The notes below the pieces were generated by a model that worked only from the letters and a program-made list of their open reading frames with translations, was not told where the DNA came from and made no database searches. Shown piece after piece: positions 50,001-52,350 of a stretch of 52,350 nucleotides of DNA. The stretch covers positions 1-52,350 of the forward strand of contig JAHHTY010000006.1 in NCBI GenBank assembly GCA_020024325.1, read 5' to 3'. Position 1 is the first letter of the stretch. Each line of letters begins with the position of its first letter. The stretch is from Negativibacillus sp. (GTDB lineage: Bacteria; Bacillota; Clostridia; Oscillospirales; Ruminococcaceae). A program made the translations under genes and the position numbers.

Positions 50001-50321
50001 CTAGCGGCAGAATTGAGTAGTACAGCGGATGCGGTTATATCCGCCTGAAGAATCTCTTTGCGCAGATCGTGGACAAGGTCTGTCATTCTGGCAACAATAA
50101 CAGCAATGGCAACAATGGCAGCAATTACCATAATCATCATTGTTATTATCGCCGTTATCTTCTTCATCTACAAATACCGGAACACTGACATAATATGGAT
50201 ATCTTGGGTAGCCGGACTCTATACGATAACCTGCCGGGAAGAAATCGGAAAGCGAATTGTTCTGGGAACCGGAATCATTATAAAACTGATTATAAGGCTG
50301 GTTACAAGAATTGCATTGCAT
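50001..50321 (-). CDS. Small cysteine-rich protein, possible spore-surface protein
   Basis: 106 residues, 13 cysteines. N terminus M-Q-C-N-S-C-N-Q-P, a Tyr/Pro-rich middle (Y-P-R-Y-P-Y-Y-V), an Asp/Asn-rich acidic stretch, and a striking C-C-H-C-C-H-C-C-Y-C-C core at about residues 68-78; the C terminus ends C-T-T-Q-F-C-R. No signal peptide. The pattern suggests metal binding or disulfide cross-linking, as in spore coat or exosporium proteins. GAGGGGGA precedes ATG 50321, so it is a real gene. A sigma-K-like promoter lies about 50 bases upstream. No known family recognised. Confidence 0.65.
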   Translation of the reverse strand: MQCNSCNQPYNQFYNDSGSQNNSLSDFFPAGYRIESGYPRYPYYVSVPVFVDEEDNGDNNNDDYGNCCHCCHCCYCCQNDRPCPRSAQRDSSGGYNRIRCTTQFCR

Positions 50322-50371
50322 AAAAAATCCCCCTCACTTTTCAGGAGCTTTTTATCTGCCCCTGACAACAA

Positions 50372-50399
50372 CATACTATGCCGAGAGCTTTTGATATGT
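50372..50399 (-). promoter_or_regulatory. Possible sigma-K promoter of the Cys-rich gene
   Basis: Minus strand AC, 17 bases, CATAGTATG, against the sigma-K pattern AC-N16/17-CATANNNTA (one mismatch). The motif is short, so chance is a real possibility; it fits the spore-coat-like composition of the product. Confidence 0.35.
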
Positions 50400-50422
50400 T
50401 CCCTCATTCTATCATAGGAAGA

Positions 50423-50899
50423 TTATCCTCTCAGTGTTGCTTTTAGGCGGTTAATGTGTGTAAATAATTCCAATGCATTGAGAATATCGGTCACTAAAAT
50501 ATCGGCTTGCATTGCTGTTGCTGTGCAAGTCCCTTCTTTTCCGATAACTGCAATAGATAATACGCTTTCTTTGAACATTTTTGCATCGTTTCTGCCGTTT
50601 CCGATAGTTGCAGTATGTTCGGCTCCCAGCTGTTGTACCAATTTCATTTTATTGGTGGCTACATCAATGTTTTTGTATACCAAAACTTCTGCCGGCAGCT
50701 CTGAACACTCTTTTTTCACCGTTCCGTTTGTATCTGCTGTAATAATATAAAGAGCTATGCCACAATCGTTAATTTGTCTGAGCAATGGCTCTACTCCTTC
50801 AATTAACTTGCCGTCTTTTGCAATTGTTCCGTTAAAATCCAATACTAAATTTTTAAGCTTCAGCTTTCCCCAACCGGGAATATCCATTTGTATCATCAT
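50423..50899 (-). CDS. HAD-family protein, soluble P-type ATPase-like
   Basis: 158 residues. Similar in layout to COG4087-type phosphatases related to the P domain of cation ATPases. Motif I is D-F-N-G-T-I-A-K-D-G (nucleophile Asp kept, the usual second Asp is Asn), motif II is I-T-A-D-T-N-G-T, and motif IV is I-G-N-G-R-N-D-A-K-M-F. The substrate is unknown. ATG 50899 follows GGAAAGGAAG, with a second ATG immediately after it. Same strand as the Cys-rich gene, 101 bases upstream of it, but probably separately controlled. Confidence 0.82.
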   Translation of the reverse strand: MMIQMDIPGWGKLKLKNLVLDFNGTIAKDGKLIEGVEPLLRQINDCGIALYIITADTNGTVKKECSELPAEVLVYKNIDVATNKMKLVQQLGAEHTATIGNGRNDAKMFKESVLSIAVIGKEGTCTATAMQADILVTDILNALELFTHINRLKATLRG

Positions 50900-51054
50900 A
50901 TCTTCCTTTCCTAAAATTTAAAATCAATTGTACGAATTTTAGTGTAGCACATTTTTAGCATCTGAGCAACGAGCGCTGTATTGCCTCGTTTTTAAACATA
51001 TTTTATAAAAGCTGATAATTTCTTTGTTTTTAACATTGTTTTTTTGCAGAACTA

Positions 51055-51083
51055 TTGACTTTTATGTCATCTTATAGTATCCT
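51055..51083 (+). promoter_or_regulatory. Promoter of pyrB
   Basis: TTGACT (51055-51060), 17 bases, TATCCT (51078-51083). The stretch 50900-51054 holds no gene. Confidence 0.65.
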
Positions 51084-51097
51084 TAATTATCAGAAAA

Positions 51098-51198
51098 TTC
51101 CCTTTAAATACAGCACCGAGAGGCTGAAAAGGGCATTGGCAATATCTTACTGAAACTATGCCCTTCCCTGCCTTTTTGACGGTGGAAGGGCTTTTATT
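51098..51198 (+). promoter_or_regulatory. PyrR-type transcription attenuator before pyrB
   Basis: Three mutually exclusive stems are visible. Anti-antiterminator: CCCTTT (51100-51105) with AAAGGG (51128-51133), enclosing ACCGAGAGGCTG, which matches the PyrR-binding loop consensus. Antiterminator: AAGGGCAT (51129-51136) with ATGCCCTT (51158-51165). Terminator: GCCCTTCC (51160-51167) with GGAAGGGC (51184-51191), then TTTTATT. PyrR bound to UMP would favour termination, so pyrB should be repressed when pyrimidines are plentiful. Confidence 0.88.
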
Positions 51199-51228
51199 AT
51201 CTTTGATAAAAATTCGGGAGGTCATTTT

Positions 51229-52341
51229 ATGCGTCATTTAATTGATCCTATGGATTTTACCGTTGAGGAAATCGATCAGCTGCTTGAGGTCGGCGATGAT
51301 ATCATCAAAAACCCACAAAAATATTCTCAGGTTTGCAAGGGTAAAAAACTGGCTACCTTATTTTATGAGCCAAGCACCCGCACCAGACTCAGTTTTGAAT
51401 CTGCAATGATGGAATTGGGTGGAGATGTGATTGGTTTTTCTTCTGCCGATTCTTCTTCTGCTTCAAAAGGAGAAAGCGTTGCTGATACCATCCGTGTTAT
51501 TGGCTGTTTTGCAGATATTGCTGCTATGCGCCATCCAAAAGAAGGCGCACCAATGGTTGCTGCTATGAATTCCCCTATTCCTGTTATCAATGCAGGTGAT
51601 GGCGGTCATCAGCACCCAACCCAAACTCTGACCGATTTAATGACCATCCATCAGCTGAAAGGCAGAGTGGACCACATGACTGTTGGTTTGTGCGGAGATT
51701 TGAAATTCGGACGCACTGTACACTCCCTAATCACCGCTCTATCTCGCTATGAAGGAATCCGTTTTGTTTTGATTTCTCCTGATGAACTGAAAATTCCGGA
51801 TTATATTAAAGAAGAAATTCTTGATAAAAAACAAATCCCATACACCGAAGTACAGAGCCTGGACGAAGCAATGCCTGAATTAGACATTCTTTACATGACT
51901 CGTGTTCAGAGAGAGCGTTTTGCAAGCGAAGAAGAATATCTGCGTTTGAAAGATTGCTACATCCTCACACCGGAAAAACTGGAACACGCAAAAGCTGATA
52001 TGTGCATTCTGCATCCACTGCCCCGCGTTAACGAAATTTCTGTTGCAGTAGATAAAGACCCTCGTGCAGCTTACTTTAAACAGGTGTTCTTTGGCAAAAT
52101 CATCCGTATGGCTCTGATTATGAAACTGCTTAAAGTTACCCCGGCTCCTTTTGACCACGAACCGGAAAATCACGGAACAGAGTGCAGAGATACCGGCGAT
52201 GTTATCAATCATCTGCACTGTGATAATCCAAGATGTATCACAACTATCGAACAGGAACTGCCACACTCGTTCCGTATGGCTGATGAAAAATCAAAAACTT
52301 ATCGCTGCATTTATTGTGAAAATCCTGTGCAGGAAAAGTAA
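51229..52341 (+). CDS. pyrB: Aspartate carbamoyltransferase with fused PyrI-type zinc domain
   Basis: 370 residues, about 60 longer than a plain catalytic chain. Catalyses carbamoyl phosphate plus aspartate to carbamoyl-aspartate, the first committed step of pyrimidine synthesis. Catalytic motifs: S-T-R-T-R-L-S-F-E near 49-57, H-P-T-Q-T-L-T-D near 127-134, and H-P-L-P-R near 264-268. The C-terminal tail has Cys331, 336, 360 and 363, spaced C-x4-C-x23-C-x2-C exactly as the zinc domain of E. coli PyrI (109, 114, 138, 141), but the nucleotide-binding allosteric domain is absent. ATG 51229 follows GGGAGG. The stop is nine bases from the window end, so downstream pyr genes may continue outside. 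Confidence 0.93.
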   Translation: MRHLIDPMDFTVEEIDQLLEVGDDIIKNPQKYSQVCKGKKLATLFYEPSTRTRLSFESAMMELGGDVIGFSSADSSSASKGESVADTIRVIGCFADIAAMRHPKEGAPMVAAMNSPIPVINAGDGGHQHPTQTLTDLMTIHQLKGRVDHMTVGLCGDLKFGRTVHSLITALSRYEGIRFVLISPDELKIPDYIKEEILDKKQIPYTEVQSLDEAMPELDILYMTRVQRERFASEEEYLRLKDCYILTPEKLEHAKADMCILHPLPRVNEISVAVDKDPRAAYFKQVFFGKIIRMALIMKLLKVTPAPFDHEPENHGTECRDTGDVINHLHCDNPRCITTIEQELPHSFRMADEKSKTYRCIYCENPVQEK

Positions 52342-52350
52342 ACCGTAAAA

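Noticed and set aside
50058..50180. Tandem repeat or CRISPR-like array in the CAA/CAG-rich DNA
   Set aside because: The repeats are the codons of the Cys-Cys-His and Asp/Asn runs of the Cys-rich protein; there are no spacers or direct repeats of CRISPR size.

Overview
The window looks like a chromosomal segment of a low-GC (about 40 percent by eye), spore-forming, anaerobic member of the Clostridia, possibly the Oscillospiraceae/Ruminococcaceae. The evidence is sigma-A promoters with TTGACA/TATAAT spacing, strong AGGAGG ribosome sites, LicT/RAT and PyrR attenuation, sporulation genes (yunB, spoIIM), and a SCIFF peptide with its radical SAM maturase, a pair typical of Clostridia. No tRNA, rRNA, insertion sequence, phage gene or CRISPR array was seen.

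Layout. 0.2-1.5 kb: the rpsF-ssb-rpsR operon, with a leader hairpin resembling the S6:S18 autoregulatory motif. 1.8-6.9 kb (minus): a five-gene sugar phosphotransferase operon (antiterminator, EIIA, EI, HPr, EIIBC) headed by a textbook RAT/terminator; the antiterminator and the HPr both lack phosphorylation residues normally used for carbon control. 7.1-9.3 kb (plus): an overlapping methyltransferase / aminothiazoline-carboxylate hydrolase-like pair and a DUF6512-like membrane protein. 9.4-13.8 kb (minus): cation/proton antiporter, then the FtsE-FtsX-PcsB/CwlO-type cell wall hydrolase module. 14-17.7 kb: a PucR/CdaR-type regulator, a PD-(D/E)XK-like protein with a C-terminal winged helix, and an aminotransferase. 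17.9-24.4 kb (minus): MBOAT/DHHW acyl-transfer pair, a DUF4358 lipoprotein, ligA and yunB.

24.6-31 kb (minus): TetR regulator, MMPL/RND transporter and a 1083-residue exported protein. Near-identical palindromes lie before tetR and before the transporter gene, so the unit appears self-contained and TetR-controlled. 31-34.2 kb: a 739-residue secreted repeat protein followed by gene debris, including a Nudix pseudogene with three lesions. 34.1-39.5 kb: a small conserved-looking protein, a DUF1576 membrane protein with an internal duplication, a second DUF4358 lipoprotein, yedF, a GNAT acetyltransferase, spoIIM and a further lipoprotein. 39.7-41.4 kb: scfA/scfB. 41.5-48.3 kb (minus): complete pstSCAB-phoU-phoPR phosphate operon behind a Pho box. 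48.7-52.3 kb: a PatB/MalY-type C-S lyase, a very cysteine-rich small protein with a possible SigK promoter, a HAD protein, and pyrB behind a PyrR-type attenuator. This PyrB carries a zinc domain matching that of the PyrI regulatory chain.

The most noteworthy points are the PTS operon whose antiterminator has Asn at both PRD2 phospho-sites and whose HPr has Arg46, the PyrB-zinc domain fusion, the TetR/MMPL/exported-protein unit with twin operators, the methyltransferase/ATC-hydrolase pair, and the Cys-rich putative spore protein. Start codons were chosen from ribosome binding sites and often differ from the longest open frame.
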